Source of the DNA: Sipunculus nudus
Lineage: Eukaryota; Annelida; Sipuncula; Golfingiida; Sipunculidae
NCBI GenBank assembly: GCA_026874595.1
Contig: CM049314.1
Coordinates: forward strand, 3,313,318 to 3,377,317
Reading direction: 5' to 3'
Length of the DNA stretch: 64,000 nucleotides
The position numbers were made by a program, and so were the translations under genes. Of the stretch, positions 1 through 14,200 are shown one piece after another; positions within the stretch are counted from its first letter, which is position 1, and each line of letters starts with the position of its first letter. The notes below the pieces were generated by a model. The model searched no databases. It saw nothing but the letters and a program-made list of their open reading frames with translations, and was not told the origin of the DNA.

Positions 1-1816
1 AGTGAAATCATTTATGATTTTCTCTGAGAAAAGGGTAATGGTACGGGGGGATTTTTTTATATTTAACAAAGCATGAAATATAGTGATGTTATTAGAATTG
101 TTAAGCCTCTACCAATTGCATGAATAATTTTAATAAAAGGCAGGTAAAATAGACTGCCTCAGACATAAAATATTTCGAACTGTTGACAATCAGTAGTATA
201 TCTTTCAAAGAAGATTTAATATACCATTTTCTTTCTTTTTTTTTGAAAAGTCGAATGATGTATCCTTCCAATAAGCTATCTTTGTATAAAGCTCGAATGT
301 TTCACATTGAGCAAAGGTTAACATTTAAACAATTAATTGTAGGCATCATTCTCTTGTTCATGTACGACAGACGGTTGATGCATGGCATTTGAGCTTTATG
401 CCTAAAAAATACAATGCATGATCCAACAACTACAAAAATACAATAATACGGATTTCAGGCGATTAACGCAAATTTAAATTTAACAAATTAAGTTTAGAAT
501 TATTATTCCTATTACAGTTACTTTAATTATTAGATATTATTTACTTAATGCTAATTAATATCTTTTGTGTATGATGCATTGTCGTTTGTTGTCTAAATAC
601 AAATGTCAATGGCCCATTGAGATCTATATATTAATAGCGTAAGGCGATTTTTGTGATTTTCCGTATCTCCTCTGATACCGCCGTACGGATTGCCGTGATT
701 TTCGACATACATATGCTCTGGGTTTGTCCGAGGAGATTCTGCCCCCTTTTATTTGCAATATTTGCGTATTACGTTAATAATTAAAATAATATTTGCTCCC
801 CCGCGGGCGCCTCTTTTCTTTGTGTCTTCGGGCCTGGTAACACAATGGCAACAGAGTGTTTGATGGCGGGACAGAGTTTTCTCCGGGGGCCCTATCTGGG
901 CTTTTCTTAAATCTGCGGTGACCAGCCCGAAATAATCCCCATTGGTGATCCCTTCTCAAAGGCAACCTCCGCGCAGCGAAAAGTTCTATTGTGCACAGGG
1001 AGATCTCGCGTGAGGAAAATGCTCAAAAGGGGAATCTTTCAAAGAATGAAAATTTTCCGAGCGGTAGTGAATGCAGGGTAGTGTGTAAAACCCGAACCCC
1101 ACGGTCCCCGGACCCCATAAACCTATTTCCTCATTTTCCATTATTTATACCGATAAAAACACCACTATTGATGATGTAAGGACAGAGCAAAGTCCCTAAA
1201 TGTTAAATGACCGATTCACTGAAAGATTTATAATTACAAAAATATTTCGATGAAGACGGACCTCATTTACTTGAATTTGCCGACTGTAAAATTTTGACGG
1301 ACCCAGTAACCACCGCTAATATTTTTATTTATGACTAAAAGAAGACAAAAATAGCACTCATGTCACATTATAGATATATGATTTGTTATTTTAAATGAAA
1401 ATATAATAGTGCGGACACAGTGGGGGAGATTTAATTTGAAGTGCACTAACAGTTGAGCGGACCTGAGACTGATATATCAGAGCACTTTCACATAACAACA
1501 GGTTTCGTGCTCCGTTCATAAGAACCATGCAATTTTAAAGTTGGCAATAATATAAATACCGAAAGGAATTGTTGATTACTTGCATTTCAAGCAACTACAG
1601 GTTCCAAAATGATGATTTTGTAAATGTTTTATATTATAATACTTTTTAAAACGCTACACAAATGAAATAAATAGCAAATATAAAATTATAAATAAAAACT
1701 GAGACAGAAATGTAAAAATAGAGATACAAACACAATAATAAATCACAAATGTGTCATGGCTAAACGTGATGTCAAATACATGCATGTACTAAAGAAATGG
1801 TAAAACAACGAGAAAA
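1..1816. repeat. 1.8-kb direct repeat, copy 1 (left end cut by window)
   Basis: This block is repeated at 22952-24768 in the same orientation, with only scattered substitutions and one patch of difference near 772-795. The match stops abruptly at about 1816, in 'caacgagaaaa', after which the copies are unrelated. The left limit is unknown because the window starts inside it. No convincing gene is visible; the short open frames (183-392, 991-1179) are equally open in copy 2 and carry no recognisable domain. A Helitron-like 5' terminus lies inside at 623. Confidence 0.93.
623..760 (+). mobile_element. Helitron-like 5' terminal region in repeat copy 1
   Basis: At 623 the sequence TCTATATATTAATAGCG follows an A, which is the form of a Helitron 5' end. 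The next 100 or so bases resemble the start of the complete small Helitron at 25420. No matching hairpin-CTAG 3' end is visible before the repeat ends at 1816, so this is a 5' end without its partner. Confidence 0.55.
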
Positions 1817-2039
1817 ATTTTAATGACCTTTACTTTGCCAATAATTGTTATCTTCCAGAAAGACCAAATATTCAAGATACTTTTTATCTTTTCAAGTTGA
1901 GGATAATAAATAAATTATAATAAAATAAAGATTTAATGATAATTTTAACTTTATTCCTAACATGGACACTGGACCATAAGATTCAAAATAAATCACAATT
2001 TTTAACATATCTTTCTGCATCTTTATTTTATTTATAATT

Positions 2040-3910
2040 TTTTAACAGCATTATTCAGTTTTTTCAACGTAAATTTTCAAACCAGATATTTCCTGAAATT
2101 ATTTCAGGGAACACAAGGTTTCTTTGACGCTTTGTACATTTTTTAACATTAGTACAGTGTCGTCTGCCTACTTGCTTATTTTTTGTGCAGATATTCCCAT
2201 ACCTTATACCTCCGACGGCTCGGATCTTTGTATTATCGCGTACATATATGGCCAAAATCTTTACCGCTATAATGAACAAATACGGAGATACGGGACATCC
2301 TTGCCTTACTCCCTTACACACATTAAAAAACCGATTAGACCAACCGTTATTTAAAACACAGCTGCTAGAATCTTTATATAATATTGAACACCAATTAATA
2401 AATTTTTCCCCAACGTTGAAGTTTTCCAAAGCTTTGTTTATAAATGATCTATTTAATGAATCCTAAGCTTTTTCGAAATCGGCGAACATGAAAGAATACG
2501 TTAATTTTCGATTTTTTTGCCTCATAAATCGCATTTTTCACTTTATTTATATTTTCACCAATAAACCTGCCTTTCAGAAACCTGGTCTGATTTTCGTGTA
2601 TTATGTGCCGTAGTAGTGGTTTTATTCTCTCTGCTATACATTTTGCTATAATATTGTAATCTATGTTCAAAAGTGTTATGGGTCGCCAAATGTTTAACTC
2701 TAGACTATCCTTTCCGGCTTTTGGAATCAGCGTAATAATGCTTTTTTTCTGGGAGAAAAGTAAGCGATCCAGTTGAAAATAAATGATTTATAGCTTACAA
2801 AAGTAATTCTTTTATTTCAGGCCAAAAATGTTTATAAAATTCAACATTGAACCCGTCACTTCCTGCAGTTCTATTATTTTTCATACCTTCTAAATATTTT
2901 TTATATCATTTTCCGTAATATCACAAGCAAATGTTTGAGCTTCTGTCAAACTCTTGTGATTCCCTCTATTGTCTAGAAATTTTTGTTCTGCCCTGACTGC
3001 TTAATCTTCATTCATTTGGTCTACACCGTAAAGTTTTTCATAATATAATTTCTCTTGGTGTAGGATTTCTGAAAGATCTGTTGTTAGACTGCCATCTGAT
3101 AATTTCAGTTTAGTTATATTCGTTTTTATTAAAGTTTCTTTTGTCCAAGTTTAAGAAATAATAATTTGACTTTTCCCCGTGTTCAAACCACCTTACCCGA
3201 CTGCATACACTGCCCCTTGTGTTTTTTTCCTCAATTAAAGATTCTATTTGACTTTACGTTTGAAGGAATTGTTCAGATGGGACAACGTTAGTATTCTCTA
3301 TATCATAGTTTTGTTGTTTACACAACTAATTTCCAGTTCTTGAATTTAACAATTTCGTATTTTTTTTTCCTTTTTATCCCATATGATATACATTCCCTAC
3401 GTACACCATTTTAACAGTTTCCAACAACTAAAGAGGATCTGTCCCTTTATTTTCTTTTACCATTTCGGCTATACTTTTCTGAATAATTTCTTAAATTTTT
3501 TTTATCTTTCAAATGTAAGGAATTAAATTTCCAAAACTCAGATCCTTTTTGTTCTTTTTTCTTGTAGCACAATACTTACTGCTTTGTGGTCAGATTTATA
3601 GCTTGGAATAATGTAAATCTCCAATAAATTTCCCTGTAACACAAAGGATTCCAAGAAGAAGTCCAGTCTGCTTTTAACTGGCCCCCGCGACCATGTATAC
3701 CCAAACTCATCCTCATGCTGTTGCCGCAAAATGTCATGCAGGTCAGTTTCCTCCATATATTCCATAATTACATTTCGTGCCTTCAAATTTCTCATTTATG
3801 TCGTACTAGTTCTATCCATTTCATCAAAAACTACATTCAAATCACCCCCTAAATTCCTGTTTTCATTTCGATAATTTTCAACTTTTTCAAATACATTATA
3901 AAAGAAGTTA
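2040..3910 (-). mobile_element. Degenerate L1/Tx1-like LINE: endonuclease and reverse transcriptase remnants
   Basis: Read on the minus strand, a piece near 3880-3800 gives GGDLNVVFDEMDR, part of an APE-type endonuclease. The endonuclease C-terminus follows at 3795-3538 with SRLDFF and the SDH motif. Reverse-transcriptase domains come next: LIPKAGKDS and WRPITLLN (about 2745-2655), then ENQTRFLKGRFIGENI (2670-2449) and GVRQGCPVSPYLF (2429-2064). The catalytic (Y/F)ADD site survives only as stop-ADDT near 2160, in another frame, followed by SGLKI. Similarity ends near 2040, so the C-terminal part is missing. Several frameshifts and stops show that it is dead. The clade assignment rests on motif resemblance only. 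Confidence 0.85.
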
Positions 3911-6900
3911 GTTCATCATTATTAGATTTTTATATGTTTGCACACGTCATCCTAATATAGCCCATGCTTCAATCAACAATGATAAATACTACACTTTATC
4001 ACAATACTAAATCTATCCACAGCCTCAATTCGATCCCATTTAGTGTAAAATAATGCAAACACATACAAAATGACCTCTAAAGAAAAGAAAACATACATGT
4101 TGAACAAGTTCTGGAACCCTGAGTACTGTTGACAATTATCAATGGAGTTTGATTGGACAACATAAAAAACTATGCATAAATAGAAAGAATACACAAATTC
4201 AACTTACAGCGGCTGGTCTGCTGTCCATGCACCCCTCCTCATGTCAACACTCCTGTCTTACATAATCATGTCACTTAAACACACAAAGTCAAACCCCAGA
4301 ACTCGCCAGAAGTCAGAAGAGCCCCTGTCAGTAACTCCTTCATGTGTTCCGATTTCACCCTGCCAGACTATCGACGGCCGCCGGTATCCAACTGGCCCTT
4401 TGCAACTATTCAAATTTTGGTTGGCTTGCCGTCAACATAAAGCTGACCCCTCAAGAATCGGACCGTCAACACTTTTGTGGGCAAGTTATATGCAACGAAA
4501 GTTATATGGCAGATAAGATGATCAATGTGCCAATGATATAGATCAGCTATATTATACGTAATAATTCAATCAAGTCAAACTCCCTGATATACCGGTTAAA
4601 TAACAGAAAATATTTTAGGCTATTTGTTGCACTTAACATTTTACATTTTTCATTTAATGAAGAAGATTCAACGGTTTCCTGGTTAAAAGGTAGGTGCCTG
4701 GAAACCACTGAAAGTTTTAATAATACACATGTGGCAAACTTACATGTTCTTCTTATATTACGCATATAAATATTTCGCTTGTTACATATATCCTTATTAA
4801 GGAAACTTGTCGGTATTAGAACTCAACATGAAACTATAGGAGAAGTTTTAATCATGCGGGTATACCTCTTCGATTTCCTAATTAGTCATTTGCCTCAGCG
4901 TTCTTCTAATATTCTTCTTTTTGCTTTCGCATTGATCTATCACCTGTTCACTGTCACCGCAGTGATGACAAGGATTGACAATGGGACCAGGTGAAACGTT
5001 TTTCTTTCTAGTTATTTTATTTAAAAAAGCTTTGAAATGAATGGTCTTAAATATGCATCTTGTCCAATATTGAGGGACAGACAGAATTGAGATTTAGCTT
5101 TCCAACTGATATGTTATTACTTGACATTAAAGAACACGAAACATTATTCTCCTTCTTAATGGATAGGTCTTAAACGGATATCTTTTGCAAGAATGTTTTC
5201 TTGCAGATAGGAATATAGATGGTTGTGCCAACACCTTTTCAAGCTTTTTCTTTAATAGATTAACACTCGTAAAAGAATCGCCATGTCCGACTGTATTCGA
5301 ATGTCTGTCGGCCGGCCGAAATATGTGAAGGAGCACAGGTTATTTGTTTAAGATTAATCAACGGGATGGCAATATGGTCCGATCGAATTTTTGTACAATA
5401 TATACAAACTGTTGATGATATTTAGACATCATATCAATCATACATAATCTGATGTTAAAGGGTGTTTTCTTGGTACAATAATTTTATATCTGATTATGTT
5501 TTAAACTAAAGGTGATGACATTATCAAAGCAGGCTATAGTCATTTTCCTAACTGAGACTGACATTTTTTTGGAATTACACAGAAAGGAAACAACGGTACC
5601 ATAAGGTAAGATAAGATAAGATTAATTTATTGAGCACAGGAAACATGCATGAATTCGTTTGAAGTTGGCGTAAAACATGCATTCTAAACATACACAAAAG
5701 TCTGGAAACGCAATACACTAAGACTGAAGACTAATGAATAGACCATGTATCAAAGACTAGACAATGCATAAGTACGTTTCTTTATTAGTGAGTCGCTGAA
5801 ATTCCTATGCTTGATGTTGCAAAACAATATTGTACATGATACTAAAGATGCGACATGCCACCATGTTTTCATGCGTGATTCTTCAGACTCTAACTAGAAG
5901 GCGGTAGTTTATATTGCTAAAATGTAAATGACTGACATTACTTACGCATAGACTAAACAATGCTCCACGATTATTCGTTAACAGGAATTCTTTCAGCAAA
6001 CAATGTAAATATGAGAATAGTTATTATCGGTGACATATATAATTAGAGAGTAAAACGATATAACAGTAAGCTAAATGGAAACCTGGTGGAGGGGAATGAA
6101 ATATATAGAAGATGTTTTTGCATGGCAAAAATTGATTACATGTTATTATTTATACAAAAAATTGAATGCATAATCTCAATTTCTTTTTCTATAATCCTAA
6201 CCTTCGCTTATAGATATATCTAAATTATTACGCCTTGGTAACGATATAACCATCAAATAAACATTACCCTCCGTGAGAGATAAAAAATTGTGTTCAGTTA
6301 AACTGGAAGATTATCAGCAACAACGGACCTCAACTCTGAATTTAAGTAGTAACCACCGACATCTGCATTGTATTTTACCTCTCCTTGACGGGATGATTTG
6401 TATAACATAATCAGTCAAATGACATCTGCTTTAATGTCAACTCACTGAATCCTCTGTAAAACGATAAAGGCCGGTGGAACATTCTCGCTTCAACGGAATG
6501 CCTCCCAACAGTTAAAGGTTGTCTATTTGATGAATATATTGATAAATGGATGTATAGATGTATATTTTTTTCGTGTATTATCTCTTCTTTAAATGTTGAT
6601 TATATATGTCGTCTGCTATGTTTTCCAGTTTTTATAACAATTTATTGAAAAGTATAGTATGCAAATTGTGAGAAATGTTATGTATTATATCAGTGACATA
6701 TATAATTAAACCAGATTTTAGAACCACATAACGGTAACCAGGTTAATGCAAATGATAATTAGCATGAACAATCACATATTTTATGTGTATAAGCCATTGT
6801 TTAGTCATGTATGCTCATTAATTGACCTATCCACCAAAGCCCAAATGCTCCAGCCTTTTAACTTAATATTATAATGAGCCCCCAAACGCCCCTACACATA

Positions 6901-7890
6901 TGGACTTCCATGCCCATGGTAGCGAGAGCTGATTATAATATAATAATTACGTCACAAAGGGCGACGGCGCATGACGTCGTTTTGACTGACGTCATCAACT
7001 GGTATCACCTGACCATTGTTTACTATATCGCAGTTATATATGAACTGTGTTGCAATATATATTGGATTATTTTTTCCATACGAATTATGTCGCAGGTAAG
7101 ACCATATTATTCACTCGGTAGTCGGAGGAATTGCTCCCGCAACCTATAGCTTAGAAACTTTTTATACCGTCTCCTTCGTATAACAAAATATCCCGGAAAA
7201 CATGCCGACATGGGTACTTGTAGTAATTACAAACTACACGTGTTCTGTTTGACAGAGCTCTGTCAAATTATGCAAAATTTTTTTTTTTTTTTCAGATGAT
7301 TGTCGCTTTACAATGTTTAAGGTCACCTGATTTGTTGCTCCTTAGTCCCATGCTAATGTTTATTCATTGAATGAATATGCGGTTAAGGTCGCAGAGAGTT
7401 CATGGACAGGTCAATTATATTGCGTTGGTTCAAATATAACCATCAAATAAATTGTTGCTAAACATGACCCTTTGTGAGTGTACTTAATTATGTAATGTCA
7501 TAGTAGTAACCACAGTAATCTGCCATGAATGTCTGGAAGAGCCACTATTTGCCTTGAATTTTACAAATCATCTTTCCTTCATTTTAGGTATTGTATTACC
7601 ATATAATTAGTATAATGACATATGCTTTCTTTTCAAATCATCGCCTCCTCTGCAACTATGTAAAACCCCTGTCCGGGAAAATTGATCACACCAGCTGAAT
7701 GCTGTGTATGTGTAATAACTATTCATCTTTGATGATTTGGGTATAATTTATATATTATGACGTAAAGATAACCTAAGTTATAAATTTCAGCAAACGTTTT
7801 GATTTATGTTTAGTCCATATTTGTATTATTCCATGTACGTCGTTGAAATATGGATAATGTTGTTCACAAATGAGCAAATGACTCCTTAGC
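3911..7890. other. Intergenic region without a recognisable gene
   Basis: AT-rich sequence with only short open frames (under 95 codons) on either strand and no domain I recognise. The one notable structure is a cluster of CRE-like motifs at 6947-6994, annotated separately. A poly-T run lies near 7276. Confidence 0.6.
6947..6994. promoter_or_regulatory. Cluster of three CRE/ATF-like motifs
   Basis: TTACGTCA (6947-6954), TGACGTCG (6972-6979) and the perfect palindrome TGACGTCA (6987-6994) fall within 48 bases. CREB/ATF factors are known to bind such sites. The cluster is about 1 kb beyond the 3' end of the multi-EGF gene, so its target, if any, is unclear. Confidence 0.3.
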
Positions 7891-7900
7891 ATTCATTTCA

Positions 7901-7906
7901 TTTATT
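7901..7906 (-). terminator. Polyadenylation signal AATAAA of the multi-EGF gene
   Basis: TTTATT on the plus strand reads AATAAA on the minus strand, about 87 bases past the stop codon at 7993-7995. This is a plausible 3' UTR length. Confidence 0.55.
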
Positions 7907-7992
7907 TTGAGTACAGCAAGAATTACACCTTAAATTGTCTCAGGAAGCTGTATCTTTAAGATCAAAAAGCAACAACTGCGGGCATTGTATCC

Positions 7993-8246
7993 CTACATCT
8001 CGGTTTCTTTGTAAATGGAAACATTGGGTTCAGCGTATGCATTTGCGCCAGACGAATAACGCGTGGAGTAATGTGAACTTGCCGAAGAGACAGTAGCACA
8101 CCCTGGTGCAAATGCACCGTCCTCCTCGGAGTCATTTGCGACCGGATCATATACCGAAACTTCTTCGTATTTGTCATCCATAAACACCTGGTTTGAAGCC
8201 AATATGGAAGATGTTGAAGCACCGTGGTTTCGTACTTGCACTGGGT
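7993..8246 (-). CDS. Exon 20 of the multi-EGF gene: cytosolic tail and stop
   Basis: The last exon encodes residues 1062-1145. Tyrosine motifs lie in KYEEVSVYDPV (Tyr near 1088 and 1094) and near the end (NVSIYKETEM). SVYDPV fits the ITIM consensus (S/I/V/L)xYxx(I/V/L). The NPxY and spaced YxxL motifs typical of Draper/CED-1/MEGF10 tails are not seen. Signalling is therefore possible but not shown. Confidence 0.8.
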
Positions 8247-11200
8247 CTAAATAAAACAGTCGATTTGTCAGAGAACAAAACATGTTAGGTATCTTGTGTT
8301 TGAATTCTTTTAAATCTGATTAAAATATAATGCCTAGAGATGTAATTTAATAAAATTGAAAATACTGTTTAATTTTTACCTGCCCACAGGCGACCAGCGA
8401 GAGACCTAGTCTTGCTTTGGGATGTCTTTTTCCTGCCATTGTACGATATTATATATATTTCTGTTCTTTAAATTAGATATATAGTTTGTCTTAATGTAAC
8501 ATATGATCTTTTTTTAAATAATTTGAACAATAGAATTAAATAACGAAGACACTAATTATTAGCGTTACTACATGTAACTATAACGACATAATTTGACTCG
8601 TATAACCGGGATAAAATTTTTAGGTAAATTATCAGATCGTTGGACAAGATCCAAGGAAAGCCACTGAAAATCCAACAATAAAGTCTGACCGAGCTAGGGG
8701 ACTTGATAGAAGTGATGAATGTAAGTAAACTGTATTGGCGTTACTACATGTAAATACATAAACATAATTTGACTCATATTACTGGGATAAATATTCAGGT
8801 AATACCATTTATGATCCTTAAACACGATCCAAGGAAAACCACCGAAAAATCCAACAGACATGGTTGGCCGAGATAGGTCATGGTGACTTGATAGAAGTAT
8901 TTAACATAACTCGATTGTTTCTCTTGAAACAGAGATCACCAATGGCCTATTGGTATTCTCCTGTATTAATCTAACCAAGATATGCTGCTTTTTAAATTAG
9001 CATATACTGACCTTTGTCCGTAACAAACACAGAGTCCAAGAACTGACCCCGAGAGAATGCCGCACCCTATCCCGAGGACAAGTCCTTTCATCACCGATTG
9101 TCGCTTCTCTGTAAGTAAAACAGTTTACCCTTACACAGGTAGCAATGTCTGCCGTTGGTGAATTTAGTAAAAAAGATAGTTAAAAGTTGGATAAACAAAT
9201 AATCACATTCACATCGCCGTCCTTCATACCCTCGCTTGCAAGTTTTTTACATAACATGCTATATGTCCACAGTGATTTAGGATGTCTGTTTATATCGTAT
9301 GTACCCCTGTATGTTATCGAGTCTGATCTGAAGTGTTGACTCTGAAGCTAACCATGTGGCAGATACGTTCTTTACACAGCGCTTAACCTATAGGCCCACT
9401 ACCTATATCGTAAGTGCTGTTTGTTTTGACCTCGTATCCTGAATCGCTGCACCAGAGGGGAGCACTGTATTTCGGTCCAATCAGATGAGGCCCTGTGCTG
9501 ATAGACAAAACGGTTTACCAGTCAAGCGAGGAATACACGGAGCTAATGTTCATTTCGTTTTGAGTGACAGCTCATCGCCCCGGCAAACGTTCGAACTGGC
9601 CACAGGCTCAGAGAGAATGGACCCCCACGTGGTTTTCACAGGTCTTTGTGTACATAGGATGCCCGGCCGGTGAGTTTCAATTCAAACGAATTGAAACAAC
9701 ATAGGTTCCGTGCACACATCGCTGGCTGGATTCCGTTTTCATGACAAACGGATACATGGATACGCTAACCTAATTTTATGTCATAATCGAAGCGGTCGAT
9801 GATTCGAGAACGTAAAGGGAGCAATTAAAATTCGACTATTTTTACTAAAAGTAACCACTTAAGTGCACCTGAAGAGCACTTGAAGCGCAGCTATGGGCGG
9901 AGCCATGATGCCTGTCGGGTGTTTTTGTACTGGGCTTTGGTTGGCTGCTAGACTACGACCCACCACCTGGTGCCTAAATGTATCATAAACGGTTAAACCT
10001 GGCAGCAGGAAAAATAGTAGCTTCTTTAGAAGCGAAAGATTTCCGCTGACACGGGAGCGTAAATGCCAGGCCTTTGGCAAGAGTTTTATTATTTTCACGT
10101 GAGGGTTACCGCGGTGTTTACATGGGTAATAATACATAAGCACATAAGAAAATGCGATATCTTTATTTTAAATTGATATATAAAACAAATTAAGTTTCAA
10201 GCATTAGAACATAGAACTTGATTTCAGTAAGGCATACAAACGGACCAAAGTGGTACAAAATGACCCCTATATAAAATATATCTTTAATTCGTACCGGTAA
10301 ATTTTGTAATAAAATTGGTTAAATGTTAGATAAACAAATAATCACGTTCACATCGCCGTCCTTTATACCCTCGCTTGCAAGTGCACTCTCCGTCCGGTTG
10401 GCATTTCCTCCCTAGACAGCCTTCTGCGCACTTGTAGGAACACAATTCTCCGTGCCAGCCGTTGATACAAGAACATGTTCCGTTTGCTTTTAAACATGTA
10501 TTGGGTTTACATCCGTAAGAGCAAGTGTTCTTGCATTCGTTACCATACCAGCCGATCTTGCATTCTGTGATTTCAAAGTAAAGTAAGAGAAACCAAGTTA
10601 TGAATATTTAAACACTTTAGAGATAAGCACATATTTTCCAAATCAATATTGTCAATATGTTTAATTGGTTCAAGATATTTAATATTATTGTCTTTGAATA
10701 CATTACCCACACAATATATATTTGTGTACACTTGTGTAAAAAAATGAATAAGCCTTGCTTTAAGTAACTTATGTATTTGCCATGGTATGCCACACAATTT
10801 ACAGGCAATATATTATATATGTGTACTAATAAAATCGTCAAATGAGGTTTTAAAACTTTTTACTCCCATTTAATTCTGTAAACAGGGTTTATATTCAAAT
10901 ATATGTCATATAATTACTAAAAAATGTAACTCAAAGCTGTCACGAGAATATTTTTTTAGGAGATAAATATGCTGAGTAATCATGAGTCAACCATCTAAGG
11001 TTGTCTTCAGTATTCTGTATATAGAATACCTGTGTTACCTTGTGTGCAGTTTTTGCCAGTAAATCCAGGTAGACAGGTACAGACGCCATTTGGATCACAC
11101 TGATCAACACATCTTAATGAGCATTTTGTTTCACATTTATCACCTGCCCAACCTGCCTCGCAAGAACATGACCCAGTAGTTTTGTCACAGTAGCTGTCAC

Positions 11201-14200
11201 ACCCCTTTGCGCAATTTTGTATGCAGTCAGAACCATATCGACCACTTGGGCATACTACATTCAAAAGAAAAAATAATATTACCAATGACCAAATTGCCCT
11301 GCGAAATTGTCTTTTAATTACACAACATGCAGCCAGCTCAAGATCCTCAAAAGGAATTAGTAATAAAATATTAAAGCTGAATATTTATTTAGGTAAAGAT
11401 TAAATGGTAAACCATTAAAGACAAGTATGTGTTATTCAATATTGTTCTAAAACTCTCTCACTCTCTGTGCAGTTATCTCCCATAAATCCTGCTTCACACC
11501 GACAAGTTCCATCAATACGGCATGATTTCCTCGCACAATTGACCGGACATTCTTTTCCACAAGAGTGACCGAACCAACCAATGTTACATGTACATGTCCC
11601 GTTGAAAGGGGAGCAGGTGTCCTTTTTGCAACCTATAGAGCAGGTACGAAAGCAGTTTTGCCCGAAACGTCCCTGTGGACATACTGCGAAAAGAAATAGA
11701 CATAGATAAAGAACAGTCTTAAGAAAGTTTAAGCTATACAATTAATATGTCATATTTGTAAGATCCAATGAACCACAGTTAGGTTCCGGGGGACATTTTT
11801 TAGTATTTCAAACTAAGTAAAATCTTAATATTGCTATTAGAGAAATAATTCATGTGAAATTATTGTATATATTACATAACAAACATTTATCGTGTTTCTA
11901 TCCTAGAACAAACATATGAAGATGTAAGTCAATACTTACGACGTTTACACAGAGGTGGGTGAAATCCTATGCTGCATTCACATATTCCAGATAAACTGCA
12001 TTCTCCTGACATGCAACCAACTCCGCACTTGTACTGACATTTCTTCCCATACCAGCCTGCCTGACATTTACATGATCCGTTGACAGGTTTACATGAGCCT
12101 ATAATACACCCTTCTGAACATGTTTCACTGCACATCTGTCCATACGTACCAGGCCTGCAAACTACAACAAAAAAGAGATTGTCAGTGCATGTGTTTATTA
12201 GAGAAAGACATTTTGGTAAAGCTGACTACTATTAGTATTATGCTCTTAACTGCATTTCGGGAATATGTAGAACATGTATAATCTCATATAACAATATCGG
12301 ATCATTTTGACACATAGATAATATAGAAGGCTTACTTGTATCACATCTAGTTCCATCGAATCCTGGCAGGCAGGTGCATTCGCCAGACGAAGAGCATGTT
12401 CCATTGACGCATCCCTCGGCACACTGGTGGTCACAAGTTCTACCGAACCAACCCGATTTGCAGCCGCATGTGCCAGAGATGGGACTACACACGTTGCTAC
12501 ATCCACGGGAGCATGTTTGGTTACACCATTCGCCGTAATATGCATCTTCACATTCTGTGACCACAGAGAATTAAATTACGACTGTCACCGTCATTTTCTT
12601 CAGAGAAGAAACATTTTCCAGTATGTTATTATTTCGAAGAGTTATCATGTATAAAGCTTTACACTACCTGAACACGATGTACTTGCCCATCCTTGCTTGC
12701 AGAAGCATGAACCATTCTTTGTATCACAAGGTCCGTCACATCCTTTTTCACAGGAGTATCGGCATTGGTCTCCATATGTACCATTTGGGCATTCTTTCAA
12801 GAGTAACATTACATCATTAAAACATGTATGTATCTTTTAAGGACGTATGACGCATGAAAACCTGAATCAGAATCGTTAACGTATTTTGTATATATAGCAT
12901 GTGAATATGCCTTTTAAGATGACACTCCAAACTTTTTAAACATGTACTTACCTTGTGCACAATTTGAGCCAGTATATCCTGGTTTACAGCTGCAAGTCCC
13001 ATTACTTTTGCATGTTTTCGGAAGACAGCCGCGGCTGCATTCATGTTGACACGTTTTCCCATACCAGCCATTCTTGCATAAACATATCCCGTTTGAGGAG
13101 GCACAGATATCTATACATCCCGCCGAACATTTCCTTTGGCACCTAACACCAAATGTTCCTTGCACGCATTCTGTTATTAGGTGACACATGTCGGAACAAA
13201 GAATAAAAACATTTAAATATAATCAAATATATTAAAAACTATTAAAGTCAATATATTAATAGAAACAATATTTGACTGATCATCTTCTACTCCAATGAGT
13301 TTTAACTCACCTTTAGAACAATTTCTTCCCATATACCCTGGTCTGCATTCGCACGCGCCGTCCACATTACATCCCAACATACAACCTTTTGAACACTTGG
13401 TCCCACATGAGTTGCCAGACCATCCATGTTTACATGTACAGTGCCCTGTGTCCTTTGAGCAAGATATATTCTGACATCCAACAGAGCATGCAAAGCTGCA
13501 GTCTCGTCCGAAGAAACCAGGTAAACACCCTATATTTCAATGAAATGGTAAAGTGGAGTCAAACCACAGTAAAACGATATCGTAACCGCAGTTGAAAAAT
13601 ACAAAATGCATCCTAAAGAGTGAAACAACAGAAAGAGTGAAATGGCATCAATTAATGAGATGGAGGGGACTTCACAAAAGCCACTCAGCCAATTCGGGGG
13701 AATCCTTTCACGAAGACACTTAAAAACATTTTCAATTAGAACAGGTTTGGTTTTGGCATACTAGTTAAGTTATATTTAGGCTGGAACAATAGTTATGTTT
13801 CAATTATGCAAATTAAGAAATAAAACAATGCGTACAAAAATTATGTTGTGGCAAAAATTTGATTTTACTATCATTTATTATATCGCTGCTATATAGAACG
13901 GAACCATGTTGGCCGGAGTTTAAGAAAGGCTCACTGCGACAGATGACCATCGTCTCGGCAGCGGTAATAAATATCACGTGCCACAAGCCTTATTTTATTA
14001 CTGGAGTGAAATAATGTCTGATAGTTTTGAAGCTCGGACATCCACGGTAACAAAGTGTATGAATAATGCATGAGCACATCTGAGCCAATGCCCCTACTTA
14101 CTTTCACACCTTGCACCATCCCATCTGCGTTTACAGTTGCAATATCCATTGTCTTTTCTACAAGTATCTTGACAACCGTGTGAGCATTTTCTATTGCATT

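Noticed and set aside
4241-4541. Overlapping 91- and 65-codon frames
   Set aside because: Moderate GC patch only; no domain, Kozak context or splice support.
9485-9673. 62-codon plus frame and the 94-codon minus frame at 9859-10143 as genes
   Set aside because: Both lie in intron 17 of the multi-EGF gene with no recognisable domain or splice context.
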